Shown here: piece after piece, positions 36,501-46,621 of the stretch | How positions within the stretch are numbered: position 1 is the stretch's first letter | Layout of the letters: each line of letters opens with the position of its first letter | Source of the DNA: Medicago truncatula | Taxonomy: Eukaryota; Streptophyta; Magnoliopsida; Fabales; Fabaceae | Assembly (NCBI RefSeq): GCF_003473485.1 | Contig: NC_053045.1 | Coordinates: 59,810,494-59,874,493 of the forward strand | DNA length: 64,000 bases | Direction: 5' to 3' | The notes under the pieces: model-generated | Database searches by the model: none | Told to the model about the DNA's origin: nothing | What the model saw: only the letters and a program-made list of their open reading frames with translations | Program-made: the position numbers and the translations under genes

Positions 36501-39249
36501 GTAAATCCTTTCTATGGAAATAAGCATGAATAAAATTATATAAATTCGTGCTTAACTTTGACTAAAATGGTCCCAAGATAAATAGGTGGATATTTTTTTT
36601 ATTTTATTTAAAATATTTCAATTTTGAAAAGAAAATAAAAATACAAACTACCATAGTTTGAAAAATATATCTCAAAGTGATCTACTTTTAGACAGCCCAC
36701 ATTATTCTAAATGGCGAGTAAGGGTTCAATATGCATTTTTGGGTCCTAGCAGGACCTCTCCAATTAAAAATGGCGGGGTTGTGTTGTTGTTTTAAATTCC
36801 ATGAAACTAAAAAATCATAGAAAAAAGATTAAAAATCCAACTCAATCTCGTCATTTCAATTGACGAGATCCTACTATGACAAAAATATCATATTAAACAC
36901 AATTTTGTAATTTGGCGTGATAAGTTCCGACTAATACTCTAAAAGTAGGGTGTTTTTGGCAATTGTTTTCAAACTAAGATATTGATGTAACATTTTTTCA
37001 AAAAGTTGTTTAAAAAAACAAAATCCTAAATAGTTTTATGTTTAGATATAGTTTTATAAAATTGAATTGAACAATAAATAATATTCAAACTGAAAATATC
37101 AGTTTTGGTTAAAATGAATTTTGAAACCAAAATCAAGTATACACTTGCAGAATAATTTTTTTTATTTCTTCTAAAATGAATCTAAACACAAACATACATG
37201 CGTTTCAATACTGGACGTCCTAACACGTTCTTAACTCTGTAACAAACTCTATCGATTAAATCATTTTAGAGAGGAGGGCTAGAAAGACACATGTGGTATA
37301 ATACCTAATTTTGTCTGGTCAGATGAAAAAATTCCAAAAAAAAAGTGGTAGCAATTTTATTTTATTATGTTTTTCCATGTTTCTTAATTTTCTCGTAAAC
37401 GCTAAAAACATTTTAAAAAAATGTCTTCATTTCATTTATTAAATTTAATTACATGAACCTATACAATTGAGATTAAATGTTAATAAACTTCACCAAAAGA
37501 CGAATGGTTTGGGATAACCGAAATTCGATAGAGTATAATAATTTTTCGTCAGATTATATTTCATGGTTGAACTCCAGATTATTTGACCCATTCATTTGAG
37601 AATTGAGGACTTAATATCAAAAGATAATTTAATTACATGGAAAACAAAATGATAGAACATTATTCAATACAATTAGAAGAAGAAGAAGGCTAAATTCGAA
37701 CATTCTTACAACCGGTTGCACTCTATTTACCAATCTAGCAAAATGTCAAAAATATGGAAAAAGCAACAAAAAATAAATACAGGAAAAAATAACAGAAGAG
37801 AGGACGGTCCAACGGGTGTTTCATCATTTCGACCATCTTCAATATATATCATGTCAAATCTTCTTTCTCAATAGCTTTCTCATGTTTCTATTTTTCTACT
37901 CCAAAACAAACAACACGGTTTCTGCAACACTAACACTACAATTGTATCTCCTGCAATTTTGGTTTGCTCATATCTTAACCATATTTTTTTAGTATAAATA
38001 TGAGTAAAAATGTAGAGCAAAGGGGAGATGAACCGAAAGAAAAAACATATAGGCTGAAGTGAGGGAAACAAAGAAAATAAACATTGGAAAATATTTGGTA
38101 TGTTTTTTTTAAAAAGAAAACAAATATTAGGTCAAAGTTTTTTTATTTTGATTTACTTATTTGGTGTAGGGCTAAAGACAAGTTCGTAAGAGTTTACAAT
38201 CATTTTACTCTAATGTCGCGTCTCTTCTACTTACAATGAATATTATATGAGATTTTATGAAGATATGTTTAAATTTTGTTAAGATTAGACCATTTGCACA
38301 TGTTTATATTCTTATAATGCGAGATGTTATTTGCATAACCAAGTATATGTAGCTTCTAATTAAAATTTCATTATATTTATTTAATCTAATAATAAACTTA
38401 CATTTCTTTGTTTTTTTTGTTATTTTTAGTGTTGTTTTATTGTTTATTAGAGTTATTTTTGAAATTATTTGACGTATTGAGATCATGCATTTAAAAATTT
38501 TAAACACATCTTGCTTCCAAAAATTAGTTTTACTTTGACCCTTTTTCTTTGTAAATTTTTTTATTTCCTAATGTAAAATTTTCAAATTTTATATATTTTA
38601 CACGAGGCTAGACTAACTCGCAATAGTAATGATGTAACAGTTGTAGTTAGTATAAATTGTTGGACCTCCTGTTCTCAAACTTAAATCTAAGTCAAAGCGA
38701 ATGTGAACAAAAGGTATAACAATTTGTGCTAATTGACCGCAATTGTTAAAGCGCCAAATTGTAAAGTACTCCACCCTTGCATGTAAAATTGTAAAAGTTG
38801 ATCATTAAGCCTTTATAAATTTGAGACTAGCGAATTTTTTTTTTACAAATAAAGATGTTTAGTTTGGTCTATCAAACTAAAACTAATTTAATAAATCAAG
38901 AAGTCTCACCAAATTTGAATAATATATGCAGGAGTTTTAGTTTAAATCCAAAAAATCTCACTTATTCACTTTAAACAAAGAAAAAAAAGAGATGATTTAG
39001 GTAAATACTTGATCATATAAGTAGCATGTCTTCCTATTTGAGACAAAACTCTAATATCTCGGGTCTTGCAGGATCCAAATAGGCGACAACTCTTTCTAAG
39101 AGGTTTAACATTATTGCATGTTCAAGACTGAATTCGAACTCAAGATCTTAGTTAATTTTAGATTTTTTCTTTACAACTCTACGTATAAGTAACAATAATA
39201 AATGGGAGTGAAAAATAACAATTACATTACTGCATACAATAATCAAGAT
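36501..39249. other. Intergenic, no gene seen
   Basis: AT-rich. Two minus-strand frames (37880-38071, 38304-38507) have no family resemblance. I could not detect module homology in this stretch. Confidence 0.4.
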
Positions 39250-39600
39250 TCAGAGACAAATTGGATCACTGGTTTTGCGGAAAGTTGCAGTCATACTACT
39301 AATATTAACGTTGAGCTTCGTGCTATTTTCTATGGATTGCAACTTACTTACTTGGGACCATGGATTTAGAGACATCATTTGCAAGTACAGTTTTGACTTT
39401 TATCAAAGACGGAGTCTCACCTACTTAACCTTATGCTCTTCTAATTGATAACATTTGTTCCTTTATGACGAGGGATTGGAATGTTGTGTTTGCTCATACT
39501 TTGCGTTGCGCTGATTGGCTTGCTAAATTGGGTGCATCGGTTTTTAATGAGATCAAGATCATTCCAACTTGTCAGTCTCCCCGCCTTTAGTTTTTTTCCT
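39250..39600 (+). pseudogene. RNase H-like fragment from a retroelement
   Basis: Plus-strand pieces read like the plant LINE RNase H domain: NVELRAIFYGLQL near 39310-39350, then ADWLAKLGA near 39510-39540, with stop codons and frame changes between. The family usually has ELxAIxxGL and then NxxADxLAKxGA in this order. It is a decayed C-terminal end of a non-LTR element or a related RNase H gene. Confidence 0.65.
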
Positions 39601-39650
39601 TCTCTTCTTGTTGCTCTTTTAGCTAGTTTTCCTATTGATCAAAAAAAGAA

Positions 39651-39931
39651 GGGTTAATAGTGCCTTACCCCCCTGTAATATAGGTCATTTTTCGGTTTTC
39701 CACCCTATAATTTTTTTTTATTTACCCCCTATAAAAAAAATTGTTTTGGAATACCTCTAATAGGTCATAAAAAAACCTTTTTTTTTTTTTGCATAAATTT
39801 TCGTTTTTTTATGACCTATTAGGGGGTATTCCAAAACAAAAAAGATTTGCAGGGTAAATCAATAAAAAAAAATATTTTACAGGGAAAAGCAGAAATGACA
39901 TATATTACACGGAGTAAAGTATCATTAACCC
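39651..39931. mobile_element. Mutator-like MITE, GGGTTAATAGTG family
   Basis: Left end GGGTTAATAGTGCCTTACC, right end inverse GGGTTAATGATACTTTACTC. The interior is a near-palindrome with ACCTATTAGGGGGTATTCC. AAAAAAGAA flanks both ends exactly (39642-39650 and 39932-39940), a 9-base duplication. A sister copy is at 44633. Confidence 0.85.
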
Positions 39932-40237
39932 AAAAAAGAATAGTCAAGATTCATGCCCTATGATAAAATTTGTGCCATCTGCAGCCAAAAGAGAACTGGT
40001 TGGAAATCACAACCGAGATGAGAAGTGAAGATCAGAAGCCAAGTTCCACTACAATCTATATTGGATATTGTGCGGAAATTAACAATCAGTTGTGTGATTA
40101 AGTGTGACCTTCCAAACCATAACAAATTCAGTATCAAGCAATAATCATAACCAGTAACTATCTAAGAATGAAGCAAAATAAAAAAAGAACTTGACTCAAG
40201 ATTTGTATAAAAAAAGAACTTGCACCTCAAGCTACAT
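39932..40237. other. Short intergenic gap
   Basis: Nothing recognised apart from a short repeated AAAAAAAGAACTTG phrase near 40180 and 40215. Confidence 0.4.
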
Positions 40238-40620
40238 TACTGTTTGTATATTTTCAATTCATTTGCAAATGCTGCATTGTTTTGGACTCATTCAATTTCT
40301 GATCGATTATTAGAGTTGGTTAGTATTTCGATGTGTAGGTAGTTGCTTTATTATAGAGCACATTGTAGCTTCCAATAATAGTTATGTAACAATGTAAGTG
40401 TCGTTAGTCTAAAACGACTATATGTGTAGTATTTTGATTGTGTTAGTTCTTCTTGGATCTTCTTAGTTAGTTAATTAGTTAGTTCTGATCAGCTTGTTGG
40501 TAATTCAGTTATGAATAACTCTTGGCTCTTCTTAGTTAGTTAATTAGTTAGTTCTGATCAGCTTGTTGGTAATTCAGTTATGAATAACTATGTAGATTAA
40601 ACAAACCATATTGGTTCCGG
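40238..40620 (+). pseudogene. PrxQ relic: introns joined with exon 2 missing
   Basis: Sequence from 40238 aligns with the PrxQ gene. ACATTACTGTTTGTATATTTTC and CATTTGCAAATG match the end of intron 1 (32900-32955). The next bases GCTGCATTGTTTTGGACTC match intron 2 starting near 33130. So exon 2 (codons 74-119) is missing exactly where the two introns meet. The match continues through GTGTAGTATTTTGATTGTG and TTAGTTAATTAGTTAG (compare 33270-33330). No coding exon is left, so it is non-functional. Confidence 0.75.
40451..40588. repeat. 69-base tandem duplication
   Basis: Two nearly identical units in a row, each with CTTCTTAGTTAGTTAATTAG, GATCAGCTTGTTGG and TCAGTTATGAATAACT. The intact PrxQ intron has only one related, shorter segment. 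Confidence 0.85.
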
Positions 40621-40988
40621 AATGTGTGAGGCACTGTCACTTTAGATCTGGAACGTACCGAAATTACAAACACATCCAAAGTCTATCTTTTATTAGACAT
40701 TTTAATCTTTGTACGTATCTGTTTTCAGGTAGTCAATCAAGTCTTGAAATTCGTTTTCATTGGTCAACATAGTCCATAAAATCACTCACAAAAAAGATAT
40801 TAGGCATGAATTTTGCTATTTCAATACATTTAATGACTACTGTGACAACGTGTCACACATTCGTCACCAAAATCTCTTTTTGATTAGCATGGCTATAAAC
40901 CTATTCATGACTTGAGTGTATGAAAGGAGAACATACTTATATTTTTGTTATAATTTTACTATTAATTATGCAGTGGCTACTATAATGA

Positions 40989-43900
40989 TTATAAGCTATG
41001 TATCCAATCCTTCTTCTTATAGTCTTGACTAATATAGGGTCCAAATGCTTCGGCTATCCAGTTCTTTCTCCATGAACTCCATCCAAGATCATTACATATT
41101 TCATCACTATGGTTAATGCTATATGTTGAAATGCAGTGTCTCTTATAGAACCTTGTAGCCCTTTTCATTACTTCTGTCTCCTTAAGAGTTTGTGATAGCA
41201 TTCTTTCAACTTTTGGAAGCTTGAACTTGTCATCCACAAGTCCTGAAAGCCACATTGTGCGTAACTCTGAAGAGTAAAGATTTGAATAGGTCTCAACGTA
41301 TCCCACGAAAGCCATGTTTGGAATCAATGGATGGATGGTTCCTCTATCATGATTAGCATAAATCAAGCTATTAGTTTCTCTAGTATATTCATTTAATTTC
41401 AAAGCGCGAAATGAATCACAAACAAGTACTTCTTACCTGTACAAAGGTATAAGGCCAGAGGGGTACTCCAACAGGCTACAAAAAGGCTCTGGTAAAATGG
41501 TTTTGATCTTTTTCTTTCCATTAAAACCAGTTGCAAGGATCACTACATCGGCTTCCACCTCAGTGTTATCTTCAAATTCGATTCCTTCATTACAAAACCA
41601 CCACTTTGATGCTTTTTTAAGTAGAATTTTGCCTTTTTCCACCTCTGAGAAGAAATTTTCTGGCATTATAGCCATTTGACATGATGCATAATCCTCCGCA
41701 AAAGGGTGTTCTGGTTTTAAATCATACTTCTCCAATGGAAATTTCCACAGAAGGTAGGACTCAATGAACTTTGAAATGCCAAGCCTCTATTTTAGATTGC
41801 ACATCAAGAAACAATTAGCTATACATTTAGCACCTATAACAGAATATTTATTTGTTCAATGTTGTATTCCTTACTATATGATATGATTCGGTTAGTAACA
41901 AATGTTAATTACATTATACCATTGGAGATAATATGAAGCAGAGAAGAGCTTTGAGTAGGCCTTGGTTTGGTCTTTCATGGAGTAACTGAGAAAATCTTGT
42001 TGAATAGAACAAGAAAAATGGCAAACCCCATATCCAATAATGTGGAACTGTCCAATGCAAAGTCCTTATCAACATGGTGCATGGTTTTCCTTCAATTCCT
42101 TCAAAAACAAAGTCAGCACTAGTTATATTTTTTTAACAAAGCAATTAATTACTTATACTTGTAAATGTTGATGTTTACGAAACAAAAGAAAGAATTGTAG
42201 TTTGACAAATTAAATAATGTCGACTTTTTTCCAACTTTTTTTTTACTAGTGTAAAACTGGCACACGTGGCTCTAATTTATGTGGGAAAAAAAGATGAAAG
42301 TGAGAGTCAAGTCATTGAAATTCATTTTCTCAATTCAATTGTTGCAACTATTTTTGTTGTTGAACATGGGTTTTGCTTAAATTGTATTTTGACACTTTCA
42401 AGTGTCTATGTAGAAATTTTACAAGGATAAACACAATGATACTATTTATAAGATAAATCAAGGTGTGTTTCTATGCTAGTGAATGAGTGCCCTGGTAAAA
42501 ATATTGTGCACAACATTACCATGTATGTGTGTTGCGGCTTTACCTTATACTTTTCAATACACTTTTTTTCTAAAGTTCACACCCAATTTTATGCTTGATC
42601 AATACATTATTCACTTGCTGTGTTTATGTGCAGAAGAACATATGTCCGCATTTTGAATCATGTAAAGAAAATTGGTGCACATAGAGAGTTTGTGAGTGAT
42701 TATTGAATTGAATATAAGGATATTTCTATGGAGGCTAGACTCTTTAGTTGTCATGAGAAGCAATATACAACGACATTCTATATTGTGCATTTAGTTTTGA
42801 TTTTTTAATTACATAAAAATTCATAATCAAGTAACTTGAGAGTAGGTTTTAATTAATTACCTTGGTTTGCATGTGCACACTCCATGACTAAATCGATAGC
42901 AGATTTTTTGAAACCAACGACCACAACCTTTTTGTTGTTGAGAAGTTGGTTAGCAGCATGTTGGTCAAGTTTAGAATAATCAAGTGAATGCAGGACCTTG
43001 CCATTGAATACCTCAGGGCCTTTTTTGTGTGGAAATACTGGAATCTTTGGTATGTCCCCATTTTTCCCTAAGCAAACCACAACAAACTCGAAACTGTACC
43101 ACTGAAATTTGGATAGAGGAAATAATTTTAAAGTTTTAGGGTCCACTTTTGAACTCTTTTAAAAAATGTTCATAATAAAAAATGTACAACAATTATATAT
43201 TAAGATTTATTAAAAATAACAAGATTCACTTTTGAACCACGTCCATATTAGACGTCTATTAAGAGTGTGGTTGGATGAGAGAATGTTTTAAGGGAATTCA
43301 AATACTATGAGGTGAATTCCATTATTTGGATGATAATTTGAAGAATTTTCAAAATGATGGAAATTTATCAAGGATTTTGTTCAAGTTAAATTTAGATAAT
43401 TTCAAATGACACCTAAAAGCGGAGAATTTCAAATTTCCTCATTGTTACGTTGTTTCAAATTTTATATTTTAGTCCTCAAATTTCCAAAAAGTTACAATAT
43501 GACCCCCAATAAATTTTCAAAAATTACAAATTGACCCCTCAAAATTTTCAAAAATTATAATTTGACCCCTTAAATTTTTTGAAATTTGCAAATTGACCCC
43601 TAATTTCAATTTTCAAATTTGGCCCAAAAATGACAGCAATGAAATTTTTTATTACTTCATCCAAACAAAAGTATTGAGAAATGAAAGTAATTAAATTGAA
43701 TCATTTGAATTGTCTAAAATTCTAAATTTTTTAAAATTTCCCGATTACCTCATCAAAACAAACTCTAAAAGTATCAATCAGTTTGTGAAGCTCAGGAAGC
43801 TAGTTTTCTTAAGATAAGCAAAATTGATTAACAAGAGTAATAATGCACTCTAACTCAAATATGGAAAAGCTAATTAAATTAGAGGTTGAGATACATAAAT

Positions 43901-44407
43901 AGTTCAGTTGCCATTAAAAAAAAAAAGTTAGAGGTGAATGAAGACCTGAATGATATCTGAGTCATTAATCTGCACAGCAACATCCCACATAGACTGTCCT
44001 GGAAGTAAACTTCCATAATCAAGATCACGAGGTAGTCCCACTCCTCCAAACTTAGGGTTACCGGTGAACTTAAGTTCAACTAAGTTAAACCTAATATTCT
44101 TTACCAAATCAAAATGTTTAGCATATGATCGCAAATAATCTAATACTTCCGTGTGTGTAGGAAAATCAGGATTATCTCTATTAGGCCAAGGGAAATCAGT
44201 GAATTCATAATCTCTACGATGAGATTGAAGCTTTGTAGAATTGTACGTACAATGCTTCCATACCCCACCAATGGAGTCAGTGGCTTCAAATACAATAGGA
44301 TTGTGGTGTAATAGCTGTTTTGCAATTGCTATGCCACTTACTCCACCTCCTATTATGCCTATTTTTGATGCTTTTTTTGGATGGTTATTTTTACGGTTCA
44401 TAGACAT
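40989..44407 (-). CDS. FMO1-like flavin monooxygenase, copy A (module 2)
   Basis: Predicted FAD- and NADPH-dependent N-oxygenase of the FMO1 class. Arabidopsis FMO1 converts pipecolate to N-hydroxypipecolate for systemic acquired resistance; substrate here is inferred. Five exons on the minus strand: 44407-43946, 43101-42861, 42098-41920, 41786-41437 and 41343-40989, all GT-AG and open, giving 528 residues (Arabidopsis FMO1 is about 530). FAD motif GGGVSG at 20-25; FMO signature FNGKVLHSLDY at 186-196; NADPH region VVVVGFKKSA near 213-222; ATGF at 379-382; FYKRHCISTYSI near the C-end. Relative to copy B it lacks two residues (SK) after NIRFN and has a longer tail. I chose the ATG at 44407, matching copy B, over an upstream in-frame Met at 44533. 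Its proximal promoter differs from copy B. Confidence 0.9.
43263..43765. mobile_element. Harbinger/Tourist-type MITE in FMO-A intron 1
   Basis: Ends GAGTGTGGTTGGATGAG and (inverse) GAGTTTGTTTTGATGAG, with TAA on both sides, the 3-base target typical of PIF/Harbinger. The interior has repeats of AATTTTCAAAAATTACAA and TTGACCCCT. The paralogous intron in copy B reads straight through (GACGTCTCTTAAAAGTATC near 51663), so B preserves the empty site. Confidence 0.85.
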
Positions 44408-44482
44408 TCTTTTGGTATTGATCAAAAAAATTGTAATGAATTTTGGTTTATTGAATGCTGGTCGTGAGTTGAACGCATCTTT

Positions 44483-44562
44483 GCACGATATCAATGAGTT
44501 ACTTACCCATTCAACTAATCTTTGCACCTGCACGATATCAATGAGCTACTTACTCATTAAAT
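44483..44562. repeat. Direct repeat upstream of FMO-A
   Basis: GCACGATATCAATGAGTTAC at about 44483 recurs as GCACGATATCAATGAGCTAC at about 44531, each followed by TTAC and CATT. It lies in the part of the upstream region absent from copy B. Confidence 0.7.
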
Positions 44563-44632
44563 CAACTTTGTTGATTGTATGTATCCTATACTAATCTATC
44601 GATACTCAGTCCAAACAGATATTTAAAATGTT

Positions 44633-44918
44633 GGGTTAATAGTGTTTTTCATCCCTGTAATATATGTCATTTTCGATTTTCGCCCCTATAAAATTTTCGG
44701 TTTGATTTGCACCCTCGTAAAATTTTTATTTTCCAGAAAACACCCTTAATAGGCCATTCAAAAACCAAAATTTCTTGAAAAAAAATTCTGAAAATGGCCT
44801 ATTAGGGGTGTTTTCTGGAAAATAAAAATTTTACGATGGTGCAAATCAAACCGAAAATTTTATAGGGGCGAAAACCATAAATGACATATATTACAAGGGT
44901 GAAAAACACTATTAACCC
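44633..44918. mobile_element. Mutator-like MITE, GGGTTAATAGTG family, upstream of FMO-A
   Basis: Ends GGGTTAATAGTGTTTTTCATC and inverse. Central near-palindrome around AATGGCCTATTAGGGGTG. The 9-base repeat TAAAATGTT lies at 44624-44632 and 44919-44927. The module 3 paralogue near 55070-55090 (TTTTTAAAATGTTTTTGG) lacks it. Confidence 0.9.
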
Positions 44919-44969
44919 TAAAATGTTCACGACACTTACTCCTTGATAAAATATCATATTCTTTGTCCT

Positions 44970-45052
44970 CCTGAGTTTAACTCAGTTGACATGGACAATG
45001 CATAATATATGTAAGGTCCGAGTTCAAACCTCGATCACCACAAAAAAAAAAA
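44970..45052 (+). mobile_element. Truncated tRNA-derived SINE
   Basis: A-box-like GAGTTTAACTCAGTTGACA followed by CATAATATATGTAAGG and B-box-like GAGTTCAAACCTCG, then a run of A. It matches the first part of the SINE at 19654 and lacks its second half. Confidence 0.65.
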
Positions 45053-45911
45053 AATCAAATTATTTTTTTGACACGATAAAATATTACATTATTATTCCTT
45101 AAAAAGAAAATTACATTATTGAAGCAAGTATTTTTTATTTTTTTTTGACAAAAACAAAATGATATTCATTCATTCAAATTGAGAGATTACATCATTCAAC
45201 ACCGCTAAAAACATAAAGGATGAATCTACGAAAAAACTCACAACAATATCCAAGTTAATAGCATATAACGACAAATTAAATTGATATATTACATTAAAAA
45301 CAACACAATTTTAACATCACTAAAAACAAAAGGATTGAATTTACAAACAAAGCTCGTGAAAAACTAATATTGATAGTATAAAACAACAAAATACTTTTAA
45401 ATAATGTGTAGTTGATACCTACCTAACTCTTTAGTTGAATGTTTAATGGATCGAAGCTTGACAAAAACAAACATTATAAAAAGTAAAAAAAAAAAAATAT
45501 ATATCAAATAATGTCGCACCAAAACAACCGGTGAAAATCATATATTTAAATTAAAAAATGTGTGTGAGTAATTTCAAATAAAAAAAATTCAAAATCACCA
45601 CTCTATACAAGATGAAGAGAAAAAGAGAAAAGATAAAATTCTTCCTCTTTCATTGATCTCCATTTTCCATCCACTCGTCTTGGTTTGTCAGTTTCAATGA
45701 ATTATAGGAAAATTTATGTGAATCAATTTGCAAAAGTTATCTCTGTGTAGCATAAATTTTGTTACTGATGGTACATGGAGGATTGCGATATAAATCCAAT
45801 ATCGTATAGACATGAAATTAGATTATGCACAGTAGAGCAAATACAATAAATCATTTCCATTCTCCTACTGATGTAGTTAAGGTGCTAGTTTTTATTAACT
45901 TATTATTGCAG
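45053..45911. other. Upstream flank of module 2
   Basis: No gene. Patches align with the region upstream of FMO-B, e.g. ATTGAAGCAAGTAT near 45118 with 55118, and several motifs of 45290-45650 with 56530-57320. From about 45800 the sequence is intron 2 of the module 3 PrxQ relic (compare GATTATGCACAGTAGAGCAA with 34870). Confidence 0.5.
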
Positions 45912-46400
45912 GTCTGCTCTTTTAGGGATTCATATGAGAAGTTCAAGAAAGCAGGAGCAGGGGTTGTTGGAATAAGTCGCGATGATTCTTCGGCTCAGAT
46001 GGTAAAACTCAGAATTTTCACTGCATAATTTTTGTACCTATTTATTAATTAACCAATGCATTGCATGAAATGTAGGCATTTATTGCACCATGAGCATATA
46101 GAGGATGAGAAGCTCACTAATCCTAATAACTTGTAGTACAAGTTATCTCTGTGTAGTACAATTTTAGTGTAGAACAATATAGTTGATAGTACAATACCAT
46201 TTGTATATAAATAGCCCATGTAAACTCTTGATCATAATAGCATTTGCCAAGAAGTGCAAACATTCATTTACCTTGTTGAATGAGGAGGGTAACAAGGTAA
46301 GGAAAGAGTGTGGAGTGGTGATTTCTTTTGATCATTGCACCTTAATACAGAGTTGGTCTAGTATGTAACTATGAATTGTTTGTAATCATTGAAATTAAGT
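45912..46400 (+). pseudogene. PrxQ relic: exon 3, broken exon 4 and 3' UTR
   Basis: 45912-46001 is a full exon 3 copy ([20 protein letters not shown]) with the resolving Cys kept and a normal acceptor. Exon 4 starts at about 46075 but is split after six bases by a 158-base insertion. It resumes at 46240 ([31 protein letters not shown]) and is then truncated near 46340, joining directly to 3' UTR-like sequence (TATGTAACTATGAATTG). Exons 1-2 are absent. It cannot encode a peroxidase, having lost the peroxidatic Cys exon. Confidence 0.85.
46082..46239. mobile_element. 158-base insertion in PrxQ relic exon 4
   Basis: Flanked by GCATTT at 46076-46081 and 46240-46245. The intact gene has a single GCATTTGCC here (35121). 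The insert has direct repeats of GTAGTACAA and no inverted ends that I can see. Superfamily unknown; a small LTR-type or SINE-type fragment is possible. Confidence 0.65.
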
Positions 46401-46621
46401 GGCCATGTGATAACAATTTTCAGAAATTTCTATGATTTATTTGATTAACATGGCTATAAACATATTATTATTTAGCACACCATTTTGAAAAGAAATAAAA
46501 AAATCACTACATTTTCCCCTCTCATTTTAAAGGGGAAAACATGCTGTTATTTTTCTTATATGTTGACTATTATTTATTATTTATGCCGTGGCTACTATAA
46601 TGATTATAATTAGATATGTAT

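Noticed and set aside
44408..44533. Longer FMO-A protein starting at the Met at 44533
   Set aside because: The extra 42 residues have no counterpart in copy B or the family, and the upstream sequence is not homologous to B; the ATG at 44407 matches both copies.
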